From positions 620,001 to 684,000 of the forward strand of contig NZ_JAIWNA010000002.1 in assembly GCF_020216065.1 (NCBI RefSeq): a DNA stretch of 64,000 nucleotides. The letters run 5' to 3'. The notes beneath the pieces were generated by a model. That model had not been told where the DNA came from and did no database searches. It saw nothing but the letters and a program-made list of their open reading frames with translations. The position numbers and the translations under genes are program-made. Below, piece by piece: positions 33,087 to 42,034 of the stretch; the first letter of the stretch is position 1; the number at the start of each line of letters is the position of its first letter. The DNA comes from Nocardia rosealba (GTDB lineage Bacteria; Actinomycetota; Actinomycetes; Mycobacteriales; Mycobacteriaceae).

Positions 33087-34076
33087 TCATCGACGGATGG
33101 AGAGCGTGGAGTTCGTGATGGGGTCTACTTCGAACTGGTTGTTGAGCCGGGGATTGACACCGAAGACGGTGTACTCCGCGCTCAATGTACAGCCGAGCGG
33201 GATTCGCACGGATTGGCCGCGGGAGCCCCTAGCTGGGGGCACGTTCGCTGATGGTTCGTTTCTGGTGGTGGAGAGCTCGTCGGACGAAATCGTACAGCCA
33301 GCGTCTGTCGGCTGGAGCGACACCACTGCGTACGGGCGATGACCATGCGACTCAGTCGAGGGGGCGCCGTGCCAGGTTGGAAGCGGGCGTGCCCCGGCGG
33401 CGACCTGGTGGGCGGCCCCGGCGAGCAGGCGAGTGGAATCCAGTGTGGGTAGAGGGGATACGTCCGGGGTTATCAACAGGGGGATCTCGGTGCAGACCAG
33501 AGCGACGGCGTCGCAGCCCAGACCGTGCAGCCGGTTGATGATATCGAGGTAGCGCTGCCGGGATGCAGTGGTGAACACTCCCTCGCAGAGTTCGGTGAAG
33601 ATGATGTCGTCGATCGAGCGGCGTTCGTCGGAGTCGGGGATCTCGGCGGCGATCCCTTTGGCCGCGAAGACGCGCGGGTACATCGGGCCGGTCATCGTGT
33701 ACTTGGTACCTAACACTCCAACTCGCAGGTAGCCTTCCGCAGCCGCCTTTTCCGCGACGATTTCCGCGATGTGCAGGCCCGGCAGGGCCAGGTCGTCGCT
33801 GGCGGACTCCAATGCCATGTGCGCGGTGTTGTCGGGGCAGACGAAGAACTCTGCCCCGGCCTTGGCGAGGCGGTCGACGCTGGTAGCCAAGGTCTTTCGA
33901 ATCGCACTGTGGTCGCCGGCTTCCCAGGCCGGCATGCTGCGGCCCATGGCGATGCAGTCCAGGGTCACATCTGCGTGCTGGTGCGGTCCGAGTTCGCGGG
34001 CGCCCTCCTGGGAGAGGGTCCGCAAGCACAGCGACGCTCCTTCGATGCTGTGCGCCAAGATCCCGACGTGTCTCAT
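33087..34076 (-). CDS. Aspartate/glutamate racemase family protein with extra C-terminus
   Basis: A 329-residue protein. Residues 1-240 are an Asp/Glu racemase-fold enzyme: 'MRHVGILAHSIEGASLCLRT' at the start, first catalytic Cys in 'FFVCPDNTAH', second in 'VALVCTEIPLL', and 'GVLGTKYTMTG' between. Both Cys of the two-base mechanism are present. About 90 further residues follow, with no resemblance to the family ('SVRIPLGCTLSAEYTVFGVN' and 'EVDPITNSTLSIRR'), rich in Ser/Pro. This could be a fusion or read-through into formerly non-coding DNA. ATG 34076 has AGGAG six bases upstream. Substrate not deducible. Confidence 0.75.
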   Translation of the reverse strand: MRHVGILAHSIEGASLCLRTLSQEGARELGPHQHADVTLDCIAMGRSMPAWEAGDHSAIRKTLATSVDRLAKAGAEFFVCPDNTAHMALESASDDLALPGLHIAEIVAEKAAAEGYLRVGVLGTKYTMTGPMYPRVFAAKGIAAEIPDSDERRSIDDIIFTELCEGVFTTASRQRYLDIINRLHGLGCDAVALVCTEIPLLITPDVSPLPTLDSTRLLAGAAHQVAAGARPLPTWHGAPSTESHGHRPYAVVSLQPTDAGCTISSDELSTTRNEPSANVPPARGSRGQSVRIPLGCTLSAEYTVFGVNPRLNNQFEVDPITNSTLSIRR

Positions 34077-34351
34077 AGGTTGCTCCTTGTCAGCACGAAT
34101 CGCGCCGTCCATTTCGCGAATATCGTTCATAATGAACCCGTTTCGGCCCATCTCGCTGCGGACCGCTCCGCTACCTTCCGGAGCCGCTGGAGGAGGCCCC
34201 GGTTTTCAGCCTGTTCGCGCTGGAAGGCAGTCGGAGATTGACGTCGGGAACGCCGGTACCGTTCTCTGCCAGCAATGCTCGTTCCGGAAACGATGATGGT
34301 GGCCGCGAGTGCCGCCAGGAATGTGGTTCGGCATTCTGTGCGGCAGAGTGG

Positions 34352-35257
34352 TCAGGCGTTGATATCCGCGAGTTCGCGGATTGCCGCTGCCAGTGATTTC
34401 CATGCGTGTTCGGGTAGGTCGTGTCCGACTCGGGGAAGAAGGAGCAGCCGAGAGCCGGGAATCCGGGACGCGATGGCATGAGCGGCGTTGGTTTTGATCA
34501 GCGGATCGTCTTCGCCGTGCACGACCAGGGTCGGCCGGGTGATCTCGGTGATCGCCCGCCCGCTCCACTGGGCCCCGATCTGCCGGCTCTGTGCCTCCTG
34601 GTCGTGAATGCCGCTGTCGGGATTGTGTTCCAGTCGAGTGCGCACGGCCGCCTCGTCGAATTCGTGACGGGGAGAGGCGAGGAGTTTCGCCACCGTGACG
34701 CCCGCGTCGGTCGCGCCCACTCGGGTGTCGGGAAACTTCACCCGGGCGAACTTCGCGAGCGTGCCCAGCCGGATGTAGCGCAGTGCGCGCAGTCCGATGA
34801 CATCCCCTGGGATGGCACCGACCGAGGTGAGGGTGTGTACGCGGGCGGGGTGTCGAAGGGCGACCCGCTGGGCGACCGCACCACCGAGGGAGACACCGAG
34901 CACATGCGCCGAACTCCAGCCCAGTTCGTCGAGCACCGCCACGGCATCGTCGGCCATATCTTCGGCGGTGTAGGCCGAACCGCGCCGGGCCAGCAGCGCG
35001 GTGATCGGGTTCCGCACTGCCGTGGGTGGCAGATGTGTCGATTCACCGCCGTCACGCTGGTCGTATCGCGCTACAGCGAAACCGAATTCGGCCAATTGCG
35101 CGCAGAACCCGTCGGGAAGCCAGTGCCGGTTCGCGCCAAGCCCGGTGGCGATAAGCAACGGTTCTCCGCCTGCGTGTGGCATGAACTCGTCGAACGCCAG
35201 GCGTACCGCTCCGTTGTGCGCCCATCGTCGCGGTCCCCATTTCGCATCGGGTGACAT
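34352..35257 (-). CDS. Alpha/beta hydrolase
   Basis: A 301-residue hydrolase: 'PLLIATGLGANRHWLPDGFC' oxyanion region, 'VARYDQRDGGEST', nucleophile 'LGVSLGGAVAQRVALRHPAR', acid region 'TLVVHGEDDPLIKTNAAHAI' and catalytic His in 'LPRVGHDLPEHAW'. The layout fits AclR/RdmC-type methylesterases and 3-oxoadipate enol-lactonase-like enzymes, so ester hydrolysis is likely but the substrate is not evident. GGGAGG before ATG 35257. Divergent from the TetR gene at 35337; the 79-base gap should hold an operator for that regulator. Confidence 0.88.
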   Translation of the reverse strand: MSPDAKWGPRRWAHNGAVRLAFDEFMPHAGGEPLLIATGLGANRHWLPDGFCAQLAEFGFAVARYDQRDGGESTHLPPTAVRNPITALLARRGSAYTAEDMADDAVAVLDELGWSSAHVLGVSLGGAVAQRVALRHPARVHTLTSVGAIPGDVIGLRALRYIRLGTLAKFARVKFPDTRVGATDAGVTVAKLLASPRHEFDEAAVRTRLEHNPDSGIHDQEAQSRQIGAQWSGRAITEITRPTLVVHGEDDPLIKTNAAHAIASRIPGSRLLLLPRVGHDLPEHAWKSLAAAIRELADINA

Positions 35258-35336
35258 CTCGAACCTCCCAAACTGTGATCGGTGAACACAGTTTAAGATA
35301 GGACATGACGGACACCGGGCGATAGGGGTACAGCGA

Positions 35337-36032
35337 GTGGCGCAGTCCGCGAAAGTGACGCCGACGGTGTGGGAACGCGCGGAAGGCAGGCGCGGGCCGG
35401 CCCCGGCGCACAGCCGGGACGATCTCACGGCCGCCGCGATCGAACTGGCCGACCAGGGTGGTCTGGCCGCTGTCTCCACTCGTCGGATCGCCGAGAAGCT
35501 CGGCGTGAGCCAGTCGGCGCTGTACCGCTACGTGTCGGGTCGTGACGATGTACTCGACCTCATGGTCGATTTCGCTGCCGGTCAGATCGATCTCGACATG
35601 ACACCCAGTGGTGCGGTGATCGACGACCTCATAGCCTTGGCGGTCCGCGCGAAGACCGCCCACGTCAGCTATCCGTGGCTACTGGACATCCCTGTCGAGT
35701 CCTTGCGGGTGGGACCACGCGGGATCGCCTACCTCGAGTGCGCGCTGCGGGCCATGTCGGGCATCGACGTGCCGGGGCCGGTGAAACTACAGGTAATCGC
35801 GGTGTTGAACGCACTCGCACAACAGTTCGCTCGCGCCGAGGTGGGTGACCGGACCGCGGACCGGTCGCGGCGCATCTCCCAGGCGGCCTATCTCCACAAG
35901 ACCGCCGAGCAGGGCGGCCACCGGTTTCTCGCGGCAGCACTCGAGGAATCGGGCCGCGACGGAGACCCACCGGATGACATGTTCGAACTCGTGCTGCGCC
36001 GAGTGCTCCAGGGGTTGCTCAGACCGGACTGA
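35337..36032 (+). CDS. TetR family regulator (TetR_C_1-like)
   Basis: A 231-residue repressor. An N-terminal extension 'VWERAEGRRGPAPAHSRDDL' leads into the helix-turn-helix 'STRRIAEKLGVSQSALYRYV', then 'SGRDDVLDLMVDFA'. The long C-terminal domain with 'WLLDIPVESLRVGPRGIAYL' resembles the tetracycline-repressor class. GTG start with ATAGGGG upstream. It probably represses the divergent alpha/beta hydrolase gene; the short gap contains GTGAACACAG and its partial reverse complement as a possible half-site, not a clean palindrome. Confidence 0.88.
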   Translation: MAQSAKVTPTVWERAEGRRGPAPAHSRDDLTAAAIELADQGGLAAVSTRRIAEKLGVSQSALYRYVSGRDDVLDLMVDFAAGQIDLDMTPSGAVIDDLIALAVRAKTAHVSYPWLLDIPVESLRVGPRGIAYLECALRAMSGIDVPGPVKLQVIAVLNALAQQFARAEVGDRTADRSRRISQAAYLHKTAEQGGHRFLAAALEESGRDGDPPDDMFELVLRRVLQGLLRPD

Positions 36033-36193
36033 CCGCCTACGCGTCTTGGTCGTGATGCGCTGGTACCGGCCATCACGACGACCGCGACGACGACCCTGGC
36101 GGCAGCGATCCACCAGAAGGCTTGCCCGTAATCGGCAGGTGCAGTGTTTGTCGCGGTGATCAACGCCCGGCTGGCGGTTGCTATGGTCGGCGA

Positions 36194-36523
36194 GTGCCGC
36201 CGTCTTATCACGTGACGTCAGTCTTGAACCGCGCCTCCATCGCGAGATTCGGTTTGGACTGGCGGCGTATGGGCGCAGCGCGGGGGATTGCCGGAAGCCA
36301 CCGACCCGAGCAGGCTGGCTGCTTCCTTGCGCTCAACGACTTCGAGTGTGACTGGTTCGTACGCATGAACAACACCGGAGGACCCGTGGACGTGTGGGAA
36401 GTCCGCGGAATCCGGACCGATGATCTTGTGTTGTCACCGGAGGGCCATTACTACTTTCCAGGAGTGATCGCAGCAGCTCAGCTTCGGGTGATCCGTCGCG
36501 ACGTGCCGCCTGTCCTGACCTGA
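36194..36523 (+). CDS. Hypothetical protein, possible ADP-ribosyltransferase-like fold
   Basis: A 109-residue protein beginning 'PPSYHVTSVLNRASIARFGL', followed by 'WRRMGAARGIAGS', 'GCFLALNDFECDWFVRM', 'VDVWEVRGI' and 'YYFPGVI'. The N-terminal YHVTS..N...I...GL pattern recalls the first strand-helix of ART-like enzymes (DarT, KptA), and the later hydrophobic strands are compatible, but I cannot place a catalytic Glu with confidence. GTG 36194 is chosen because the conserved part begins there. A toxin or RNA-modifying role would be inference only. Confidence 0.5.
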   Translation: MPPSYHVTSVLNRASIARFGLDWRRMGAARGIAGSHRPEQAGCFLALNDFECDWFVRMNNTGGPVDVWEVRGIRTDDLVLSPEGHYYFPGVIAAAQLRVIRRDVPPVLT

Positions 36524-36640
36524 CCGGCAACCACACGCGAGATGTAGCGCCTCTTGCCATGATCGCGCAAGGCGAACGTACGCACATGCCGATTATCGTG
36601 CGTTTTGGCCGTTCCGGTGCAGGTAGTTCACCCTTAACCG

Positions 36641-37021
36641 GTGGAACCAGATGACCTTGTAGAGATTGAACTATCGACCGACGAGCGCCGACTGCTGTGG
36701 TGGGGTCTAGGAGAGTGGTCCGGCCCGGCGAACTGCAGTGAGAATCTAGCGATCGCGATGGACTTCGAAAGCGTGGCCGACCTACTCGAACAGGAGCGGC
36801 GATTGCGTTTGGCGTTGGAGGCGAGAGAAGTGCTGAGTGCGCGAGATTGGCGGCGCGCATTGTTGGCGACCGAGTTCGTCTTCGCGAGCGATGTTTTCGG
36901 TTCTGGTGTGGAGTGGTCGATCACCACCGGGCTCCGGGACGAGGAGACTGTTCGTACACTTCGCCGGTTGCAACGCAAGTTCGCCCGTGCGCTTCCGGGT
37001 GTGTTGTATGGCGGTCGCTGA
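36641..37021 (+). CDS. Hypothetical protein
   Basis: A 126-residue, mostly helical, acidic-to-basic protein: 'LVEIELSTDERRLLWWGLGE', 'WSGPANCSENLAIAMDFES', 'RRLRLALEAREVLSARDWRR' and 'RTLRRLQRKFARALPG'. GTG start. No transmembrane segment, signal or known domain. Codon use is typical for the window, so it is probably a real accessory gene, of the small immunity or adaptor type, but nothing more can be said. Confidence 0.55.
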   Translation: MEPDDLVEIELSTDERRLLWWGLGEWSGPANCSENLAIAMDFESVADLLEQERRLRLALEAREVLSARDWRRALLATEFVFASDVFGSGVEWSITTGLRDEETVRTLRRLQRKFARALPGVLYGGR

Positions 37022-37078
37022 TCTGGAGGAGTCCTGGAAGTCTGGTCGGGCGCGCTGCCTCTGGTCCGCGATCAATGC

Positions 37079-37522
37079 TCAGGTTCGGGCGGTTTCGAAG
37101 AAGTTGCGGTAGAACCACGGCTTCGGACACCCCCGAGGGCGACGGCACGTTCCGGCCTCGATCAACTCGGCACCCAATTCATCGCTGACATTCGGGTGAT
37201 GAGCAACCCGCTCGCGGAACAAAAAGGATGCATCTCCATGCATTCTGGCCTCGAGCTCCGCAGCAGGGCGCAGCGCGTCGGTCGGCACGCCAGGGTTGAG
37301 GATCGCATTCCACCGAACGTGTTCGTCCTGATCAATCACTAAGAGAGCCAGGGCATCCGGTGGAGTGTTCGGATTTCGTGCGGTCCACAGGCGCACCGGC
37401 CGAACCGTGTCGACAGCAAGCTCGCGCAACCTATCCGGCGGGGTGTCGGGGTGCCGGGTTTCCAGAACGCGGCGGTACCCGCTCAACCGCTCGGCACGAG
37501 ACTGCACTCTACGCATGTCCAC
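37079..37522 (-). CDS. LRV-type leucine-rich repeat variant protein
   Basis: A 147-residue protein containing repeats of the form 'TRHPDTPPDRLRELAVDTVR', 'TARNPNTPPDALALLVIDQD', 'AILNPGVPTDAL' and 'VAHHPNVSDELGAELIE'. This NPxTPxxxLxxLAxD...VR spacing is the leucine-rich repeat variant (LRV) motif, which forms an alpha/3-10 solenoid, usually for protein binding. The Fe-S-type Cys cluster found in nitrogenase-linked LRV protein is absent. Starts at GTG 37522 or ATG 37516. Partner unknown. Confidence 0.65.
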   Translation of the reverse strand: MDMRRVQSRAERLSGYRRVLETRHPDTPPDRLRELAVDTVRPVRLWTARNPNTPPDALALLVIDQDEHVRWNAILNPGVPTDALRPAAELEARMHGDASFLFRERVAHHPNVSDELGAELIEAGTCRRPRGCPKPWFYRNFFETART

Positions 37523-37735
37523 TGCGGAAGTCTTTCACCTCACGAAGTAGCCGTTTCGGCAGATGCTGGCGTTCGGGACGTCGCTAGTTGCGGGCCGTTC
37601 ACAAAAGCTCGACGCCGCTCCACTCCGGACATCCCCTGGGCGGGACGCCGCCGCCGAAGAATCGCACCACGCGACACTTACTACGGCGTCTTCCGGACCC
37701 AGGGGTGACGACGGGACGACCCAGCGAACCGTCGG

Positions 37736-38302
37736 TCAATTGTCGGTGCTTGCGACGATTTCCACGCCTGCGGCGCGGAGTTCGTCCAGGGCCCGTTCGA
37801 TGCCTGCGGGGGAAACACCTGCGGACAGGTTTACCAGTACGCGGGTGTTGAACCCGGCGGTGCGAGCGTCCGCGGCGGTGGCGCGAACACAGTGGTCGGT
37901 GGCGATGCCACAGACGTCGACGGTGTCTATACCCTTGGCGCGCAACCAGTCCGCCAGGGCTGTCCCGTCCTCGGTGGTGCCCTGGAATCCGGAGTAGGCG
38001 GCGGCGTAGGCGCCTTTGAAGAAGACCTCGTCGATCGGCGCAGTGTCCAGGTTCGGATGGAACTCTGCGCCTGGCGTGTCGATCCGGCAGTGTGGCGGCC
38101 ACGAGTCGACGAAGTCGGGGTTGTCGGAGAAGTGTGGGCCGGGGTCGATGTGGTAGTCGCGAGTAGCGGTGATCGCGGCATATTCGCTGGCGTGTAGATA
38201 TTCGCTGATCCTTTCGGCCAGCGCGGTTCCGCCCGTGACGGGCACCGAGCCGCCCTCACAGAAGTCGTTCTGTACGTCGACGATGATCAGAGCTGTGCTC
38301 AT
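37736..38302 (-). CDS. pncA: Nicotinamidase (pyrazinamidase)
   Basis: A 188-residue isochorismatase-fold amidase converting nicotinamide to nicotinate for NAD salvage. Catalytic triad visible: Asp in 'IVDVQNDFCEGG', Lys in 'VFFKGAYAAAYSGFQG' and Cys in 'ATDHCVRATAADA'. Metal ligands are in 'TRDYHIDPGPHFS' (Asp, His, His) with 'WPPHC'. Length and motifs match mycobacterial PncA, the activator of pyrazinamide; sensitivity in this organism cannot be judged from sequence. No operon partner. Confidence 0.93.
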   Translation of the reverse strand: MSTALIIVDVQNDFCEGGSVPVTGGTALAERISEYLHASEYAAITATRDYHIDPGPHFSDNPDFVDSWPPHCRIDTPGAEFHPNLDTAPIDEVFFKGAYAAAYSGFQGTTEDGTALADWLRAKGIDTVDVCGIATDHCVRATAADARTAGFNTRVLVNLSAGVSPAGIERALDELRAAGVEIVASTDN

Positions 38303-39045
38303 AACGCCTCCACGAGGTCGGTCCCGCAACGATTTTCGGCCAGTACTCGATGCAGATGGCTATCACCGGCGCACATCGCCGAACGAGGCGGCGATATCGT
38401 GCGTTTTGTGGACCTTATGTCCGGCGGCACTGCCGGCCGGCGAAGTCGAGCGTCGAGGACCGAGCGACTCACTGCGCGCTCCTCGACTACCACCCGTATC
38501 CGATCAGGGCCCGCCAGCTCATTTGACCCAACAGGCCCCTATGTTGTTCGGCGTGCCCCGGCCCGCAGATTGGCGCTCGATGGAGGCTCTCACCGTGGGC
38601 AGCTGCCCCGGACCCGTAGGCGCTCTCAGCAGGCCGTACTCGTTGATTGCGAGGTCGAATGCGATCACGGCAGTGCTCTCGAATTCACACCAGTACGCTG
38701 CGTGGGAATGGATGGGACTTGATACTGCTTGTCGTTTCACCCGTCGAGCAGGTGGGGTAGGCCTGCCCGATAGCGGTCGGCATACGACGCGCTCGAGTGG
38801 TTCGAAGACCGCAGGGGCGGCCATCGGGGTACTGCAGCACGTGAGGCGGTGGCGCCAGCGGCATCCAGAACGGCGTTGGCTGCGCGACGGCCTGCCGGCG
38901 ATGCGAGTTCCGCTCCGGGAGGCCAGGCGATGACACGGTCGAGAATGTCCTGACATGCCGAATGGGCGTGCGGCCACCAAACGACCAATAGCGCCGATGA
39001 CCAGCGCAGAATGCAGAAGCGCTCGAGTTGGATACGGTGGTCCGC
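38303..39045. other. Intergenic stretch without a convincing gene
   Basis: About 740 bases between pncA and the CDI-immunity-like gene. Several open frames cross it on both strands, but all have low-complexity Arg/Pro/Ser translations of shadow type, and none has a good ribosome site plus a recognisable domain. It may hold eroded gene remnants (for example minus strand 38737-38970), which I cannot assign. Confidence 0.5.
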
Positions 39046-39465
39046 ATGGCTGCCAACCCGTCGGACCAACAATCGGTAGAACAAACCGAGGGTGAGGCTT
39101 GGCCTGAGCCAGCACCAGATGCCACCTACGTGATCCGAAGAGTCCACCAATTGCGTCGAGTTCCAGTCGTGGAACTGAGCATTGAAGACCTACGAATTAT
39201 GGTGTCACAGAGCGTCGGAACTGTCGCGATCCTGCCTCGGATACTCGACCTGCTGGAGGAGAATCCGCTGTCGGAGGGCGATTTCTACCCGGGAGACCTG
39301 TTGGTTGCCACGCTGCGGCTTCGCCGTGACTACTGGTCGGACCACGTCGGACTGCTGGACAGGGCACGGCGCGTAGCCCAGCGAGCGGATGCCATGGCAA
39401 ATCAGCTGAACGGAGCTCAGGCTCTTGAACTTCGCCGCTTGGTCGGTGAGTTTTTGTCGAACTAA
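39046..39465 (+). CDS. CDI-system immunity protein-like (CdiI family)
   Basis: A 139-residue protein with 'VVELSIEDLRIMVSQSVGTV' and 'ILPRILDLLEENPLSEGDFY', then 'PGDLLVATLRLRRDYW'. This IEDLR...Q..G...L.P.AL..L..NPL..G..Y.GDLL pattern is that of contact-dependent growth inhibition immunity proteins (CdiI_3-type). No CdiA/CdiB, WXG100 or polymorphic toxin gene lies nearby, so it is an orphan immunity gene, perhaps protecting against a neighbour's toxin. ATG 39046 preferred over TTG 39028. Confidence 0.7.
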   Translation: MAANPSDQQSVEQTEGEAWPEPAPDATYVIRRVHQLRRVPVVELSIEDLRIMVSQSVGTVAILPRILDLLEENPLSEGDFYPGDLLVATLRLRRDYWSDHVGLLDRARRVAQRADAMANQLNGAQALELRRLVGEFLSN

Positions 39466-39567
39466 TTCAGTTCGAGTGATATCGAACGCCCGCCATGCCG
39501 CTGGCTGTGGCGGTCTCGAACGTCCGCATCTGCCGATGAGCGGATATCCGGGTGCGCTGGCTCGGAG

Positions 39568-39816
39568 TCAGATAAGCACCTCAGCGAGATGGTCGGTGGC
39601 TTGAATCAACCAGTCGGGGTCGCCGTGTCGACGGCCCCACATTGCCTCCCGGACCGCGCCGAACTGTGTCCAACGACGGGTCCGGTCGATGTCGAGTTGG
39701 GCTGCTTCGCAATAGATATCGAGCAGGCGAAGGATGCCAGCTTGCATGTCCGGGGATCGCAGCAGCTCCTCGAAGCGGGGACTGCGGATGGTCTGTCTGC
39801 GTCTGCGCCCACATCG
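39568..39816 (-). pseudogene. Remnant of an aminoglycoside-phosphotransferase-like gene (C-terminal part)
   Basis: An open minus-strand frame of 82 codons with no usable start at its beginning (a TAG lies at 39817-39819). The translation ends 'RRWTQFGAVREAMWGRRHGD' then 'PDWLIQATDHLAEVLI', preceded by 'RLLDIYCEAAQLDIDRT'. This is the typical C-terminal helical lobe of APH/choline-kinase-fold proteins; the ATP-binding and 'HGDxxxxN' catalytic parts are missing. Most likely a truncated gene; expression from the internal ATG in 'SPDMQAG' would give only the last helices. Confidence 0.45.
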
Positions 39817-40406
39817 CTATCACCGTGCCCGTCTAAGCATTCTGTAATGCAGATGTGTGGAGGTACCAGCAGGCGGCTAGGGGGCGATGTCTGATCCCGG
39901 TCAGTCCCCAGTCATCTAGAGCGGATGGACACAGCGCGAGTGGGATAGCGGCTCTGTTGCGCATCGCCACAGCCCGCTGCGACATGTCGCCGCACGCACA
40001 TGCCGCTGGGCGTACTGAGTGAACCGACCACATGCTACGGCCGAAGAGAAACGGGCCGTGGGCATTTCGCGGCTAGGCAACGCACCGTATTGCCGATTTG
40101 CGTGCGACTGAAACCGAGTCGTAGCCCGATAACTCGCAGAGGCGCCTTTGGGATGGCTGCCTGGCTACGCGGATGGAAGAAGGTCGAAGCGGCCATTACC
40201 GCACGGCTTTTCGCCGTCACCGTAGATTGCTCAGACCCGCGCGATTTGCTCGCTTCTATCAGGCGTTTCTCGGAGGGCAGCTACGCTCCTCCAGTTCGGA
40301 CTTCGTCGTCCTCACCAGCAACCAGGACGTCCGTCTGGACTTTCAACGCGTCGCCAACCGTCAGCCCCCTGCCCGATCCCGCCGCCCTGCAGTTAACCTC
40401 GGCAAC
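39817..40406. other. Intergenic stretch without a convincing gene
   Basis: About 590 bases upstream of the proline iminopeptidase. Frames open through it (including one continuous with the peptidase from 40173) have Arg/Ser-rich translations unlike the peptidase family. Part may be the missing, scrambled N-terminal portion of the phosphotransferase remnant, but I could not recognise it. Confidence 0.4.
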
Positions 40407-41375
40407 GTGGCGACCTCCTTTCCCCCCATCGAGCCGTATGCCGACGGGATGCTCGAGGTCGGCGACGGAAACCAGGTGTACTGGTGTGCCAGCGGCAACC
40501 CCGCTGGGCGGCCGGCGCTGGTGGTGCACGGCGGGCCGGGCAGCGGGAGCAGCCCGCGATCGCGGAAGGCGTTCGATCCGAACGCCTTTCGGATCGTGCA
40601 GTTCGATCAGCGCGGTTGCGGACGGAGCATTCCGAGCGCCGCCGACCCGGGCACCGACATGGCGGTGAACACCACCGAGCACCTGATCGCCGATATGGAA
40701 CGGCTGCGCATCCACCTCAGTATCGACCGCTGGCTGCTGTATGGCGGGTCCTGGGGTTCAACGCTCATCCTCGCCTACGCGCAGCGGTACCCGCAGCGGG
40801 TCACCGGAATCGTGCTGGTCGGCGTCACCAGTACCCGCCGCCGCGAAATCGACTGGCTGTACCTGGGTGTCGCACGGCTGCTACCCGCCGAGTGGGAGCG
40901 ATTCCGGGCCGCGCTGTCCGGCGACGGTGATCTGGTCGAAGGCTACCGGCAACTACTGGAACACCCGGACCCGGGAGTGCGCCGCAGCGCCGCGATCGAG
41001 TGGTGTCGCTGGGAGGACGCGGTGATAGCGCACGAATCCACGGGAAGCCCCGGGCAGTACAGCGCCAAACCGGACACCGCCATGCTCGCCTTCGTCCGGA
41101 TCTGCACGCACTACTTCGCGCACGCGGCGTGGCTCGAGGAAGGCGTGCTGCTGCGCGAGGCCGGGCGGCTGGCCGGAATCCCCGGCGAACTGATCCACGG
41201 CCGCCTCGATCTCAGCGCCCCACTCGAAACTGCGTGGGAGCTCGCGAAAGTCTGGCCGGACGCCCGCCTGCACGTCATCGACGACTCCGGCCACACTGGC
41301 AGCCCCACCATGGGTGAGGCGGTTGCCCGCGCCATCGCCCGCTTCGCGCAGCCCGATACCAATCGGATCAGCTAG
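40407..41375 (+). CDS. Proline iminopeptidase (alpha/beta hydrolase, S33)
   Basis: A 322-residue S33 peptidase that removes N-terminal proline. Signature features: 'VVHGGPGSGSS' oxyanion loop, 'VQFDQRGCGRSIPSA', 'NTTEHLIADMERLR', nucleophile elbow 'YGGSWGSTLILAYAQRYPQR' and catalytic His in 'DSGHTGS'; 'CRWEDAVIAHE' lies in the cap domain as in Pip enzymes. Length matches the family. GTG 40407 lies just before the conserved 'YADGMLEVGDGNQVYW' start, while the in-frame upstream extension looks non-coding. Monocistronic. Confidence 0.9.
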   Translation: MATSFPPIEPYADGMLEVGDGNQVYWCASGNPAGRPALVVHGGPGSGSSPRSRKAFDPNAFRIVQFDQRGCGRSIPSAADPGTDMAVNTTEHLIADMERLRIHLSIDRWLLYGGSWGSTLILAYAQRYPQRVTGIVLVGVTSTRRREIDWLYLGVARLLPAEWERFRAALSGDGDLVEGYRQLLEHPDPGVRRSAAIEWCRWEDAVIAHESTGSPGQYSAKPDTAMLAFVRICTHYFAHAAWLEEGVLLREAGRLAGIPGELIHGRLDLSAPLETAWELAKVWPDARLHVIDDSGHTGSPTMGEAVARAIARFAQPDTNRIS

Positions 41376-41623
41376 AGAGAGGCGACGGGCATCCGCCGCA
41401 GTAGGCGTTGCCTTGACCGTTGAGGCTTGCGGAATATCCGCTCATGCCGCGTGCCGCGCTGTTCGTAGCGGCCAGGAGTGGACCCGGTCTGGGTGTGCAC
41501 TTTCGGCTGATTCGAGGGGTTCCCCGTCGTTGGAGCGAATAGTGCACGCCCAGGCCGGTTCACACCGCTACAGCACCCCAGCGCACGAGTATCGCTCTTG
41601 CCGAGGACCGTGCTGGAACTGGA

Positions 41624-42034
41624 TCAAGGTTGGGTGCAGGCATGTTCGCGATCGAACGAGCCGACGCTTCCGGTGCCGGTGGGGAGGTTGCGGGTGGCGT
41701 CTGCGTATGCCTCTCCCGGGGTCGCCCCCTTACCGAAGCCCACGATCGGGAACCCGGCGACGATCGCGAGCGGACTCGTCACGACTGCACCGCAGCCGTT
41801 CGCGAACGTCACCATCATCCGGCAGTCGATGATGCCTTGACCCTTGCACGCTCGGTCGGCGGCTTGGATGGCGTCGGCTTCCGTCGGGTGGTTGATCGAA
41901 AACGCGTAGACGTTGCCCCACACGCTGAGGGAAATGGCGCCCCAGTTGACCGGGTCGGCGGTGGCGGGCGGTGCCGCAAGAACGGCAGCGGCGCTCACCG
42001 AGAGCGCCGCGGCCGCAAGGGATTTGTTGAACAT
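41624..42034 (-). CDS. DUF4189 domain secreted protein
   Basis: A 136-residue exported protein: Sec signal peptide 'MFNKSLAAAALSVSAAAVLA' with cleavage after 'PATA', then a DUF4189 domain of about 105 residues: 'WGAISLSVWGNVYAFSINHP', 'AIQAADRACKGQGIIDCRMM', 'FANGCGAVV' and 'GEAYADATRN'. The four Cys fit two disulfides. Small DUF4189 proteins are abundant in Nocardia and mycobacterial secretomes; function unknown. GAGGAAG precedes ATG 42034, while the longer upstream frame is not used. Confidence 0.85.
   Translation of the reverse strand: MFNKSLAAAALSVSAAAVLAAPPATADPVNWGAISLSVWGNVYAFSINHPTEADAIQAADRACKGQGIIDCRMMVTFANGCGAVVTSPLAIVAGFPIVGFGKGATPGEAYADATRNLPTGTGSVGSFDREHACTQP

Noticed and set aside
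38169..38933. Plus-strand open frame after pncA
   Set aside because: It overlaps pncA antisense, and its translation is low complexity without ribosome site or domain.
40173..40406. In-frame extension of the proline iminopeptidase
   Set aside because: The extra 78 codons are Arg/Ser-rich and unlike the family N-terminus; GTG 40407 fits the usual length.
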